From positions 124,001 to 188,000 of the forward strand of contig NZ_JAMXQV010000007.1 of the NCBI RefSeq assembly GCF_024703995.1: 64,000 nucleotides of DNA. The letters run 5' to 3'. Each line of letters begins with the position of its first letter. Position 1 is the first letter of the stretch. Under the pieces are notes generated by a model. The model was not told the DNA's origin and ran no database searches. It saw only the letters and a program-made list of their open reading frames with translations. Made by a program: the position numbers and the translations under genes. Shown here in pieces: positions 6,689 through 18,364 of the stretch. This DNA comes from Amycolatopsis iheyensis. Lineage in GTDB: Bacteria > Actinomycetota > Actinomycetes > Mycobacteriales > Pseudonocardiaceae.

Positions 6689-9031
6689 GTGCGAATCGCG
6701 GTCATCGGTGGCGGCCCGGCGGGCCTGTACTTCGCCGCGCTGGCGAAACAGCTCGGTCCCGGCCACGAAATCACGGTCTGGGAGCGCAACGCCCCGGACG
6801 ACACGTTCGGCTTCGGCGTCGTGTTCTCCGACGAGACGCTCGGCGGCATCGAGCACGCCGACCCGGCCGTGCACGAGGCGATGAAGGCCGAGTTCGCCCG
6901 GTGGGACGACATCGACGTCCACTACCGCGGCACCGTCACCACCTCGGGCGGCCACGGCTTCGCCGCGATGAGCCGCAAGCGGCTGCTCGGCATCCTCCAG
7001 CGCCGCTGCGCCGAGCTCGGCGTCGCACTCCACTTCCGGACCGAGGCGCCGGCCGACCTCGGCGGGTACGACCTCGTCATCGCGGCCGACGGCGTCAACT
7101 CCGCGATCCGGGCCCGGCACGCCGAGACGTTCCGGCCGAGTGTCGAGACCCGCCGGTGCCGCTTCATCTGGCTCGGCACGGACCTCGTCTTCGACGCCTT
7201 CAAGTTCTACGTCCTCGAGACGCCGGCCGGGATCATGCAGATCCACGGCTACCCGTACGGCCGCGACGGCAGCACGTTCATCCTCGAAGTGCAGGAAGAC
7301 GTCTGGCAGCGGACGTTCGGCCCGATCGCGGCGAGCGCGCTCAAGCCCGGCGAGAGCGACGAGAAGTCCATCGCGCTGATCCGCGAGCTGTGTGCCGATG
7401 TCCTGGGTGGACACTCGATCATGGCGAACAACTCGAAGTGGATCTCGTTCGGCACCGTGCGCTGCGAAACGTGGGTGCACGACAACGTGGTCCTCCTCGG
7501 CGACGCCGCGCACACCGCGCACTTCTCGATCGGCTCCGGCACGAAGCTGGCCATGGAGGACGCCCTCGCGCTCGCCGCGTGCCTGCACGAAAACGAAGGC
7601 GTCGCCGAGGCGTTGAAGGCCTACGAGCTGGAGCGGCGGCCGGTGGTCACGTCGACGCAGCGCGCTGCTCAGGCCAGCCTGGAGTGGTTCGAGAACATCG
7701 CGCAGTACGCCCACCAGGAGCCGCCGCAGTTCGCGTTCAACATCCTCACGCGCAGCCGCCGCGTCACCTACGACAACCTCCGCCTGCGCGACCCCGAGTT
7801 CGCGGCCGAGCTCGACCATTGGTTCGCGACGTCGCTCGGGACGACGTCGCGGCCGCCGATGTTCCAGCCGTTCGAGCTCGGTTCGCTGGAGCTGCCCAAC
7901 CGGATCGTCGTGTCCCCCATGGACATGTACTCGGCGGTGGACGGCGTGCCCGGCGACTTCCACCTGGTGCACCTGGGCAGCAAGGCCCTGGGTGGCGCCG
8001 GACTGGTGATGACCGAGATGGTCTGCGTCTCCCCCGAAGGCCGGATCACGCCCGGTTGCGGCGGACTGTACACATCGGACCAGGAAGCCGCCTGGAAACG
8101 GGTCGTCGACTTCGTGCATGCCCAGACGCCGGCCCGGATCGGTGTCCAGCTGGGACACTCCGGGCGCAAGGGCTCGACGAAGCTCATGTGGGACGGCATC
8201 GACGAGCCGCTCCCCGAAGGCAACTGGGAAGTCTGCGCCCCTTCGGCGTTGCCGTACTCGTCGCGGAACCAGGTCCCTCGTGAACTGTCCACAACGGACC
8301 TTTCGGAGATCCGGGACCAGTTCGTCGACTGCGCGCGAGCGGCTGCTCGCGCCGGGTTCGACGTCCTCGAACTGCACTGCGCGCACGGGTATCTGCTCTC
8401 GTCGTTCCTCTCGCCGCTGACCAACCAGCGCACCGACGGCTACGGTGGCTCGTTGGAGAACCGCCTGCGCTTCCCGCTCGAGGTCTTCGACGCGGTGCGC
8501 GCGGTGTGGCCGGCCGAACGCCCGATGACCGTCCGCATTTCGGCGACCGACTGGTGCGACGGCGGCATCGATGCCGACGATGCCGTCGAGATCGCGCGAG
8601 CCTTCGCCGCCCACGGCGCGGCGGGCGTCGACGTCTCGACCGGCCAGGTCGTCAGCGAGGAGCGACCGCAGTACGGGCGCAGCTACCAGACGCCCTACGC
8701 TGACCGGATCCGCAACGAAATCGGCGAGGAGTACGGGATCGCGGTGATCGCGGTCGGCGCGATCTCGTCCTACGACGACGTCAACTCGCTGATCCTGGCC
8801 GGGCGCGCGGACCTCTGCGCCCTCGGTCGCACGCACCTCTACGATCCACAGTGGACGCTGCACGCGGCCGCCGAGCAGGACTATCCGGTGGCGTGGCCGA
8901 AGCCGTTCGCCGCGGGTAACCGCAAGCCGCAGACCGGCCGGTCCGACGGGCCGGAGCCGCGGCTGGACCTCGTCCGGTCGGGCCCGGCCGGCACCGCCCA
9001 TGCCCGCTGGCGACCGGGAGCCCCGGAATGA
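6689..9031 (+). CDS. Fused flavin monooxygenase / Old Yellow Enzyme (2-aminobenzoyl-CoA or salicylyl-CoA type)
   Basis: The 780-residue protein is a two-domain fusion. Residues 1 to about 385 form a salicylate-hydroxylase-like FAD monooxygenase (VIGGGPAGLYFAAL at the start; GDAAHTAHFSIGSGTKLAMED later). From about residue 388 an Old Yellow Enzyme domain begins (FELGSLELPNRIVVSPMDMY, GVQLGHSGRKG, HCAHGYLLSSFLSPLTNQR, DGYGGSLENRLRF). This build and length match 2-aminobenzoyl-CoA monooxygenase/reductase and the protein annotated as bifunctional salicylyl-CoA 5-hydroxylase/oxidoreductase. The monooxygenase half hydroxylates the ring of an aryl-CoA and the reductase half reduces it. It is translationally coupled to the next gene. 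Confidence 0.85.
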   Translation: MRIAVIGGGPAGLYFAALAKQLGPGHEITVWERNAPDDTFGFGVVFSDETLGGIEHADPAVHEAMKAEFARWDDIDVHYRGTVTTSGGHGFAAMSRKRLLGILQRRCAELGVALHFRTEAPADLGGYDLVIAADGVNSAIRARHAETFRPSVETRRCRFIWLGTDLVFDAFKFYVLETPAGIMQIHGYPYGRDGSTFILEVQEDVWQRTFGPIAASALKPGESDEKSIALIRELCADVLGGHSIMANNSKWISFGTVRCETWVHDNVVLLGDAAHTAHFSIGSGTKLAMEDALALAACLHENEGVAEALKAYELERRPVVTSTQRAAQASLEWFENIAQYAHQEPPQFAFNILTRSRRVTYDNLRLRDPEFAAELDHWFATSLGTTSRPPMFQPFELGSLELPNRIVVSPMDMYSAVDGVPGDFHLVHLGSKALGGAGLVMTEMVCVSPEGRITPGCGGLYTSDQEAAWKRVVDFVHAQTPARIGVQLGHSGRKGSTKLMWDGIDEPLPEGNWEVCAPSALPYSSRNQVPRELSTTDLSEIRDQFVDCARAAARAGFDVLELHCAHGYLLSSFLSPLTNQRTDGYGGSLENRLRFPLEVFDAVRAVWPAERPMTVRISATDWCDGGIDADDAVEIARAFAAHGAAGVDVSTGQVVSEERPQYGRSYQTPYADRIRNEIGEEYGIAVIAVGAISSYDDVNSLILAGRADLCALGRTHLYDPQWTLHAAAEQDYPVAWPKPFAAGNRKPQTGRSDGPEPRLDLVRSGPAGTAHARWRPGAPE

Positions 9032-10188
9032 CTTTCACGCTCGACTCCGACCAGCAGGCCTTCGCCGCGGAGGTGCGACGGCTCGCGAGCGAGCAGTTGC
9101 GGCCGCTCGCCGAGTCCGGTGTGGAGGGTGCGGTGAACCGGCCGCTCCTCAAGGCGATGGGCGCACTCGGCCTGCTCGCACGGCTCTTCCCCGGTGTCGC
9201 CGCCGGCAAGCCGTCACGCCAGGCGGCGGCCACCGACCTCTGCATCCTGCGCGAGAACCTGGCCACGGTGAGCACCGAGGCCGAGACCGCGCTCGCGTTG
9301 CAGGGCCTGGGAAGCTACCCGGTCCTCCAGTCCGGGCAGGACAGTCAGGTCGCGAAGTGGCTGCCCGCCGTGGCGGCCGGCGACGCGGTGGCGGCGTTCG
9401 CGCTGACCGAACCGGACGCCGGTTCGGACGCGGCCGCGCTCTCGCTCTCGGCCGAGCCGGACGGCGACGGCTGGCGCTTGACCGGGTCGAAGATGTGGAT
9501 CTCGAACGCCCCGGAGGCCGACTTCTACACGGTGTTCGCGCGCACCACGCCGGGCGCGGGTTCGCGCGGCGTCAGCGCGTTCGTCGTCCCGGGCGACCGC
9601 CCCGGCCTGGGCGGCGAGCACCTGGACCTGGTCAGCCCGCATCCGATCGGCACGGTGACGTTCGACGGCGTCGAGGTCCGGCGCGAAGAGCTGCTCGGCG
9701 AGGAGAACCGCGGTTTCGCTGTCGCCATGCGGACGCTGGACCTGTTCCGCCCCAGCGTCGGCGCGTTCGCCGTCGGGATGGCCCAGTCCGCTTTGGACGC
9801 CACGGTGGACTACACCGGTGCGCGGGAAGCCTTCGGCGGGCCGCTGATCAAGCAGCAAGCGGTGGCCCACGCGCTGGCGGAAATGGCGACGCGCACGGAA
9901 GCCGCCCGGCTGCTGGTCTACGCGGCGGCGGGTGCGTACGACGCGGGCGAGGAGAACCTCGGCGGCCGCGCGGCGATGGCGAAGCTGTTCGCCACCGAGG
10001 CGGCCCAGTTCGTCGTCGACTCGGCGGTGCAGCTGCACGGTGCCCGCGCCTTGCGACGCGGGCACCTGCTGGAGCACCTCTACCGCGAGGTCCGGGCGCC
10101 ACGCATCTACGAAGGCGCGTCGGAGATCCAGCGGACGATCATCGCGCGCTGGCTGGCTTCGGCTTCCGGTCGAGCCACCACTGGCTGA
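9028..10188 (+). CDS. Acyl-CoA dehydrogenase
   Basis: The 386-residue protein has FALTEPDAGSDAAAL (flavin-binding stretch), a C-terminal QLHGARALRRGHLLEHLYREVRA and APRIYEGASEIQRTIIARWL. The Glu in YEGAS sits where many acyl-CoA dehydrogenases have their catalytic or FAD-contact residue. The ATG overlaps the stop of the monooxygenase fusion (ATGA), so the two are translated together. A role in oxidising a CoA thioester downstream of the ring-attacking enzyme is inferred. The last 50 bases overlap the convergent DUF2306 gene. Confidence 0.85.
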   Translation: MTFTLDSDQQAFAAEVRRLASEQLRPLAESGVEGAVNRPLLKAMGALGLLARLFPGVAAGKPSRQAAATDLCILRENLATVSTEAETALALQGLGSYPVLQSGQDSQVAKWLPAVAAGDAVAAFALTEPDAGSDAAALSLSAEPDGDGWRLTGSKMWISNAPEADFYTVFARTTPGAGSRGVSAFVVPGDRPGLGGEHLDLVSPHPIGTVTFDGVEVRREELLGEENRGFAVAMRTLDLFRPSVGAFAVGMAQSALDATVDYTGAREAFGGPLIKQQAVAHALAEMATRTEAARLLVYAAAGAYDAGEENLGGRAAMAKLFATEAAQFVVDSAVQLHGARALRRGHLLEHLYREVRAPRIYEGASEIQRTIIARWLASASGRATTG

Positions 10189-10825
10189 GCAGCAGCAGGC
10201 TCAGGACGCTGAGCACGGCCGACACCGTGGCCGCGGTCAGGATCATCGTGCCCTTGTCGCCGCCACGCGGCATGACCAGCAGGAAGCCGACCGGGGACAA
10301 CGCGCGGGTCATCAGCGTGTTCATGCACATGGCGAAGCTGCGGATCATCCACTTCCGGTGGTCGGCGAACCGCCGCTGCCGCACGGCCCGCCACCCCGCG
10401 ACGGTGAACCCGAGCCACAGCAGCGCGGCGACGACGTCGAGCGTGCCGACCACCGGGCCGAACGGGCTCACCGCCCCGATCGTCGCCGCCATCAAGGCGG
10501 ACGGGATCGCCCCGGCGAAGACGTAGACCCGCCCGGCCCGCCGGTGCACCACCGGGTGCGTCCGGCGCAGCCAGGGCCAGATCTGCAGGATCACCCCGAT
10601 GATGGCCACACTGCCGAAGGCGATGTGCGCGACGAGGAATCCGTAGTGCGCGGCGAACCCGGCCGGCGCGGGCACCCGCGATTGCGCCGGATCGAAGGTG
10701 AGGTACGGCGGCACCGAGTAGGCGAGGAACACGGCGACCAAGGCGAGCGGCGCCACCCACGGCCGGCGCCACCACTTCGGTGTCGCCACGGCTGGTGCGG
10801 GTCTGATTTCCGTGCGGACGGTCAT
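10139..10825 (-). CDS. DUF2306 multi-pass membrane protein
   Basis: The 228-residue protein has about six hydrophobic helices and the family blocks LVAHIAFGSVAIIGVILQIWP, HPVVHRRAGRVYVFAG and ADHRKWMIRSFAMCMNTLM. The conserved His residues in HRRAGR and DHRKW suggest metal or heme handling, but the function is unproven. The gene overlaps the 3' end of the convergent acyl-CoA dehydrogenase by 50 bases. Upstream, 10826-10979 holds only the terminator hairpin of the GH1 operon. Confidence 0.8.
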   Translation of the reverse strand: MTVRTEIRPAPAVATPKWWRRPWVAPLALVAVFLAYSVPPYLTFDPAQSRVPAPAGFAAHYGFLVAHIAFGSVAIIGVILQIWPWLRRTHPVVHRRAGRVYVFAGAIPSALMAATIGAVSPFGPVVGTLDVVAALLWLGFTVAGWRAVRQRRFADHRKWMIRSFAMCMNTLMTRALSPVGFLLVMPRGGDKGTMILTAATVSAVLSVLSLLLLSQWWLDRKPKPASAR

Positions 10826-10932
10826 GACTACCCCCGGATCGGCTACCGACCCGAAGGTAGGGAAGTCCCCGGAACCGGGCCATGGTGCCCGCCACCGCGC
10901 CCCCGGTGGGGCCCGCCCTACCGCCGAAAGCA

Positions 10933-10969
10933 GTGAAGGTCACCACGGCAGCGCCATGGTGACCTTCAC
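10933..10969 (-). terminator. Hairpin terminator after the GH1 operon
   Basis: GTGAAGGTCACCA (10933-10945) and its exact complement TGGTGACCTTCAC (10957-10969) form a 13-bp stem with an 11-base loop, ten bases after the stop of the beta-glucosidase gene. There is no U-tract, as is common for actinomycete terminators. Confidence 0.7.
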
Positions 10970-10979
10970 GCTCTTCCCC

Positions 10980-12383
10980 TCAGCTGCCGCGCACCCGCCG
11001 AACGGTGTCGCGGTAGAAGTAGCCACTCTGCTTGATCGTGCGCGCCTGCGTCTCGTAGTCCACGCGGATCAACCCGAACCGCTTCGCGTACCCGTACGCC
11101 CACTCGAAGTTGTCCAAAAGGGACCAAGCGAAGTACCCGCGGACATCGGCACCGGCATTGCGCGCCGCCGCGACCGCGGCGATGTGCGAAGCCAGGTAAG
11201 CAGTACGGCCTTCGTCGCGGACGAAACCGGACGAGTCCGGGTCGTCGTCAAACGCCGAGCCGTTCTCCGTGATGTACATCGGGAGGCCCGGGTAGTCGCG
11301 GCCGAGGCGGGTCAGCAGCTCGGTGAACTTGCCCGGCAGGATCTCCCAGCCCATCGCCGTCGTCGGCTCGCCGAACGGAACTGCCCGAGACGCCGGGACG
11401 CCCTCGTCGTCGACCGCGTTGCCGGACTCGTCCACGCCCGAGAACTGCTGGCCGAAGTAGTAGTTCACGCCCAGGAAGTCCAGCGGCGTCGAAATCACCG
11501 ACAGGTCGCCGTCCTGGATCGGGAGGCGGACTCCGCGGGCGGCCAGGTCGTCGACCACGTCGGTCGGGTAGCGTCCGTGCACCAGCGGGTCCAGGTAGAT
11601 CCGGACGCCGAGGCCGTCGGCCTGCCGGGCCGCGCGGACGTCTTCGGGAGAGTCCGTCGCCGGGTCGGCCGTGCACATGTTCAGCGTGATGCCGAACTCC
11701 GTGTCCGCCGGCGCGGCCGCACGCATCCGCTGCGTCGCGAGACCGTGGCCCAGCAGCAGGTGGTGCACCGCGTGCAGCCCGGCCGCGTAGTCCCGGCGGC
11801 CCGGCGCCATCACGCCGTGGACGTACCCGTGCATCGCCGAGCACCACGGCTCGTTCAACGTCGTCCAGTGCCGCACCCGATCGGACAGCCGGTCGAACAC
11901 CAGCATCGCGTAGTCCGCGAACCGGTACGCCGTGTCCCGCGCCGGCCAGCCGCCCGCGTCCTCCAGCTCCTGCGGCAGGTCCCAGTGGTAGAGCGTCAGC
12001 CACGGCGTGACGCCGCGCTCGAGCGTCTCGTCGACCAGCCGCTCGTAGAACCCGATGCCCGCCTCGTTGACGCCGCCCCGACCGCGCGGCTGGACCCGGG
12101 GCCACGCCACGGAAAACCGGTACGTGTCCGCGCCCAGCTCGCCGACGAGTCCGATGTCCTCGGGCATCCGGTGGTAGTGGTCGCACGCCACGTCACCGGT
12201 GTCGTTGTTGTCGATCGCCCACGGGACCTGGCAGAACGTGTCCCAAATGGACGGAGTGCGCCCGTCTTCCGCGACCGCGCCTTCGATCTGGTACGCGGCG
12301 GTGGCCACGCCCCAGCGGAAGTCCGGCGGCAGGGTGTCGATCAGCGCCTGCTGTTCGGCGGTCGCGGCTGTGGTCTCGGTCAA
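10980..12383 (-). CDS. GH1 beta-glucosidase
   Basis: The 467-residue protein is full length for family GH1. FRWGVATAAYQIEGA is the N-terminal signature, Glu178 in TLNEPW is the acid/base and Glu373 in YITENG is the nucleophile. It has no signal peptide, so it acts in the cytoplasm on imported beta-linked disaccharides or glycosides. The TTG start at 12383 is fixed by GGAGGAG seven bases upstream and by the GH1 alignment. It is the last gene of the SBP-ABC operon, 41 bases after the second ATPase gene. The context suggests cellobiose-, laminaribiose- or gentiobiose-like substrates. Confidence 0.9.
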   Translation of the reverse strand: MTETTAATAEQQALIDTLPPDFRWGVATAAYQIEGAVAEDGRTPSIWDTFCQVPWAIDNNDTGDVACDHYHRMPEDIGLVGELGADTYRFSVAWPRVQPRGRGGVNEAGIGFYERLVDETLERGVTPWLTLYHWDLPQELEDAGGWPARDTAYRFADYAMLVFDRLSDRVRHWTTLNEPWCSAMHGYVHGVMAPGRRDYAAGLHAVHHLLLGHGLATQRMRAAAPADTEFGITLNMCTADPATDSPEDVRAARQADGLGVRIYLDPLVHGRYPTDVVDDLAARGVRLPIQDGDLSVISTPLDFLGVNYYFGQQFSGVDESGNAVDDEGVPASRAVPFGEPTTAMGWEILPGKFTELLTRLGRDYPGLPMYITENGSAFDDDPDSSGFVRDEGRTAYLASHIAAVAAARNAGADVRGYFAWSLLDNFEWAYGYAKRFGLIRVDYETQARTIKQSGYFYRDTVRRVRGS

Positions 12384-12424
12384 GGCGGGTCTCCTCCAGG
12401 GGTACCGGATAGGACGGGCGGCGT

Positions 12425-13416
<992 letters not shown>

Positions 13417-13420
<4 letters not shown>

Positions 13421-14400
13421 GGCTGTTCCTCCCGCCCGAGCACGGGCGTGAAGCCCACGCGCATGCGATGCGTCCGTCCGTCGGCGCCCTTGACGCGCGC
13501 CTTGCCGCTGCCGCGCAGCCGCGGGCTGACGAACTCGTCGATGCCGAAGTTGAGCAGGGACAACGCGGTGCCGAGGATCGCGATCGCCAGCCCGGCCGGC
13601 ACGAACCACCACCACGCGCCCTGCGCGAGGGCCTGCTGGCTCTGCGCCCAGAACAGGATCGTGCCCCAGTTCCAGTTGGACAGTCCCGAGACGCCGACGA
13701 ACGCGAGCGTGATCTCCGACATCACCGCGAAGATCACCGTGCCGACGAAGCTCGACGCGATCACGGCGGTCAGGTTCGGCAGGATTTCGAAGAAGATGAT
13801 CCGCCACGTCGACTCGCCGGTCGCCCGGGCCGCTTCGACGTACTCCCGGCCACGCAAGGAAAGCGTCTGCGCCCGCAGCACGCGTGCGCCCCACGCCCAG
13901 GAGGTGAACCCGATGATCACCGCCACCAGGTAGTCGCCGCCGGTGGGCACCGCGCTGCCGATGATGATGATCAGCGGCAGCGCCGGGATCACCAGGAACA
14001 CATTGGACAGTGCGGACAGGCCCTCGCCGGGGGTCCCGCCGAGGTAGCCGGACGTCACGCCGACGATCACCGCGAGGATCGTCGCCACGATCCCTGCGGT
14101 CAGCCCGACCAGCATGACGCTGCGCGTGCCGACCACGACCTGGCTGAAGATGTCCTGGCCGAGGTGGGTGGTGCCGAACCAGTGCCGGCCCGACGGCCCT
14201 TCGAGCAGGTCGTTGCTGCGCGCCGACGGGTCGTAGGGCGCGATCCAGTCGCCGATGACCGCGATCACCACGAAGAAGACGATGACGGCGAGGCCGGTGG
14301 CCGTCTTCCCGCCGGTGAGGAAGCGGAACCGGCGCCGGCGCGCCACCGCGTCGACCGGGAGGGCTTGGGCGGCTTTGACGTCCGCCGCGGGTACGGCCAT
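13417..14400 (-). CDS. ABC transporter permease (DppC-like)
   Basis: The 327-residue protein has an N-terminal OppC-like segment (VDAVARRRRFRFLTGGKTATG), then six membrane helices and the coupling EAA loop EYVEAARATGESTWRIIF. It begins one base after the DppB-like gene stops and overlaps the ATPase gene downstream. With the DppB-like partner it forms the membrane channel. Confidence 0.92.
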
Positions 14401-14401
14401 G

Positions 14402-15378
14402 TCAGCCCTCCTTCCGGGTACGGGGGTCGAGCGCGAGGTAGGCGACGTCGGCGAACAGGTTCGCGACCAGCACCGACAGCGTGATGATCAGGAAGATGCC
14501 CTGCATCAGCGGGTAGTCCTGCGAGCCGACCGCCTGGAACAGCTGGTAGCCGACGCCCGGGTAGGAGAAGACGATCTCCACCAGCAGCGTGCCGCCGACG
14601 ATGAACCCCAGCGCCAGCGCGAACCCCGACACGCTCGGCAGCAACGCGTTGCGCGCGGCGTAGCCGACCATGACCCGGCGTTCCGGCAGGCCCTTGGCGT
14701 GCGCGACGGTCACGTAGTCCTCCGACGCGACGGTCACCATCATGTTGCGCATGCCCAGGATCCAGCTGCCCATCGAGCTGATCAGGATGGTCAGCGCGGG
14801 CAGCAGGCTGTGCTGGATCGCACTGCCGATGAACGTGCCGTCCCAGCCGGGCACCGTGCCCGGGTCGTAGCCGCCGGACGACGGGAAGAAGCTGCCCGGG
14901 CCGGCCAGCAGCGTCAGCGCGATCAGGCCGAGCCAGAAGTACGGGATCGACGAGAGGAACGTCGTCACCGGCAGGAGGCCGTCGACCCACGAGCCGCGCT
15001 TCCAGCCGGCGACCACGCCGAGCCCGGTGCCGAGCGCGAAGCCGACGATCGTGGTGATGCCGACCAGGATGATCGTCCACGGCAGGCTGTCACCGATCAG
15101 CTCGGACACCGGCGACGGGAAGAACGTGAACGAGATCCCGAGGTCGCCCCGGAAGAGCTGGCCCCAGTAGTCGAAGTACTGGGAGATCAGGCTTTCGTTC
15201 TTGTCCAGTCCGAAGAGGACGTACAGCGACTGGATCGCGTCCGCGCTGATCATGCCCTGGTTCTTCGCGATCAGCGACTGCACCGGGTCGCCCGGGATCA
15301 TCCGCGGGATGAAGAAGTTGATGGTGACGGCGGCCCAGGCCGTGAAGACGTAGAAGGCCAGCCGTTGCAGCAGGAACC

Positions 15379-15382
<4 letters not shown>
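14402..15382 (-). CDS. ABC transporter permease (DppB-like)
   Basis: The 326-residue protein begins [19 protein letters not shown] and has the usual [15 protein letters not shown] segment after helix 1, followed by the EAA-like loop [19 protein letters not shown]. The ATG overlaps the stop of the upstream ATPase gene (ATGA). The large extracytoplasmic loop and length fit DppB/OppB permeases. Confidence 0.92.
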
Positions 15383-16487
<1,105 letters not shown>

Positions 16488-16488
<1 letters not shown>

Positions 16489-18158
16489 CAGGCCGCGGGC
16501 TTCAGGTGGAGAACGATGTCGAGCGCGTTGCGCAGCGTGGGCTGCGCCGGGCCGTACGGGTTGGCCTCGTCCGGCCAGCCGACCCAGTTCTTCGTGCTGT
16601 ACTCGCCGCCGGAGTTGGCCGCCGAGGTCGGGACCATCGGCTGCTGGTCGATCATGATCTTCTGCAGCGTCGCCATGGCGGCGGTGCGAGCGGCGTCGTC
16701 CTCGGCGTTGGCGTAGGTCTCGAGCGCCTTGGTCGCCTCGTCGTTCTTGAAGCGGCCGTAGTTGCCGTTGATGCCACCCTGGCCGGTCGGCTTGTAGCGG
16801 TTGCCGTCCATGACGTCGCGGTACATGTCGTACGGCGTCGCACCGTCGTTGGTCCAGTGCATCAGGCCTTCGAAGTCACCGGTGTCGACCGACTTGATCC
16901 ACGCGTCCTGGTTCATCTTCTCGACCGTCGCGGTGATGCCGATCTGCGCCAGGTTGTCTTTGATGATCTCCAGGTCGGTGATGTAGTCCGACCAGCCCGA
17001 CGGGACGGTGAGCTTGAGGGTGACCGGCTTGCCGCTCGGGTCGGCCAGCTTGTCGCCGTTGAACTTGTAGCCCGCGCCGGTGAGCAGCGCCTTGGCGCCC
17101 GGGACGTCGACCTTGACCGTCTGGCCCTTGTACTGCGGCGCGATGAACGGGTCGCCCGCCGGCGTCGGGATGCCGGTGACCTGGTCGTTCTTCGGGTAGA
17201 AGTAGCCGGCCTCGCCCTGGTTGAAGATGTCGTCGCGGTTGATCACCTTGCTGACCGCCTGACGCAGCTTCGCGTCGTTCCACGGCGCCTTCTCGGTGTT
17301 GAACCACAGGCCGTGGACGGCGAGCTGCGCGGGGAACCACAGCTTGTAGTGCTGCGGGTCCTTGTTGGTGTAGACGGCCTTGTAGTTCGGGATGAAGACG
17401 AAGCTCCACTCCGACGCCCCGCTGACCAGCGCGTTCACCTGCGCGTTGTTGTCGGTGTAGGAGGTGTAGCGGATCTCCTTGACCTTCGGCGCTTCCTGCC
17501 AGTAACCGCTGTCGCGGCGGACGACGATCATCGTCTGCGGCGTGGCCGACTTGAGCGTGTACGGCCCGGTGCCGATCGGGTTCTTCACCGTGTCGAGCGC
17601 CGGGTCCTTGACGGACTGCCAGGCGTGCTTCGGCACGACGAGCGTCTGGAGGATCTTGACCTGGTTGACGAACTGCGAGCTGTCGAAGCCCAGGGTGACC
17701 TGGTTCCCGGCCGCGGTGATGTCCTTGTAGGGGACGGCGTCGACGTTCAGCGCCTTGTTGTCGCGCAGCAGCTGGAACGTGTAGGCGACGTCGTCGCCGG
17801 TCATCTTCTGGCCGTCGGAGAACGTGACGCCGTCACGGATGGTCAGGACGAGCTTCTTGTAGTTGTCCGACCAGTCCCACTTCGTCGCGAGCCACGGCTT
17901 GCCCGGCTCCTGCGGCTTGACGCGGTTGAGCATGACCAGGGGCTCGTAGATCATCCACCGGTACCCCATGTTCGACAGGGCGGACGTCTCGAGGAACGGG
18001 TTGTTGTTCTCCGACTGCGGGCCGTCGGGCTTGCCCACGTTGAGCACCTGGTCCGGGTTGCTCTGCGCGGCGTTCGAACTGCCGCCCGAACAGGCGGTCA
18101 GGCCGCTCAAGACCATGCCCGCTACGAGCGCTGCGACGATGGAGCGCTTGACTCGCAT
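16488..18158 (-). CDS. Solute-binding lipoprotein, SBP_bac_5 family
   Basis: The 556-residue protein has a lipoprotein signal ([19 protein letters not shown], lipobox LTAC with Cys23) and the family-5 pattern ([45 protein letters not shown]). The family binds peptides, nickel or beta-linked oligosaccharides. Here the same operon ends with a GH1 beta-glucosidase and is preceded by a ROK regulator, so oligosaccharides are more likely than peptides. AGGAGG lies four bases before the ATG. It is the first gene of the six-gene operon. Confidence 0.9.
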
Positions 18159-18293
18159 CGTTCCTCCTAGTCATCGACGACGTGCGTAGGTGTCGACTGG
18201 TAGCGAGCCCCGACCGCCGGCGACCGAACGACGTCCCGAAGTCAACCCGGGTGACTCGGGTCACGTCAATAACACGGCGGTAACATTTTGTGC

Positions 18294-18312
18294 CTAAGTT
18301 TAAGTACTAAAA
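18294..18312 (-). promoter_or_regulatory. Candidate ROK operator upstream of the ABC-GH1 operon
   Basis: On the minus strand two direct repeats, ACTTAA and ACTTAG, abut (18305-18294). They overlap an imperfect palindrome, TTTAAGTACTAAAA (18299-18312), centred on AGTACT. The stretch lies about 140 bases before the binding-protein gene in an unusually AT-rich part of the 206-base gap. The same ACTTAR word occurs three times between the two ROK genes. Confidence 0.45.
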
Positions 18313-18364
18313 GAACTGGCGGTCCAGACCTATATCGGTGATTACTCCTTGCGACGCAAGGGAA

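Noticed and set aside
6650..9001. Long minus-strand frame (783 codons) opposite the monooxygenase fusion
   Set aside because: The opposite strand encodes an unmistakable two-domain flavoprotein. The antisense product is low complexity and has no known motif.
16506..18170. Long plus-strand open frame (554 codons) opposite the solute-binding protein gene
   Set aside because: It is a shadow of a clear lipoprotein gene in GC-rich DNA. Its translation is Arg/Val/Asp-rich with no domain and no ribosome site.
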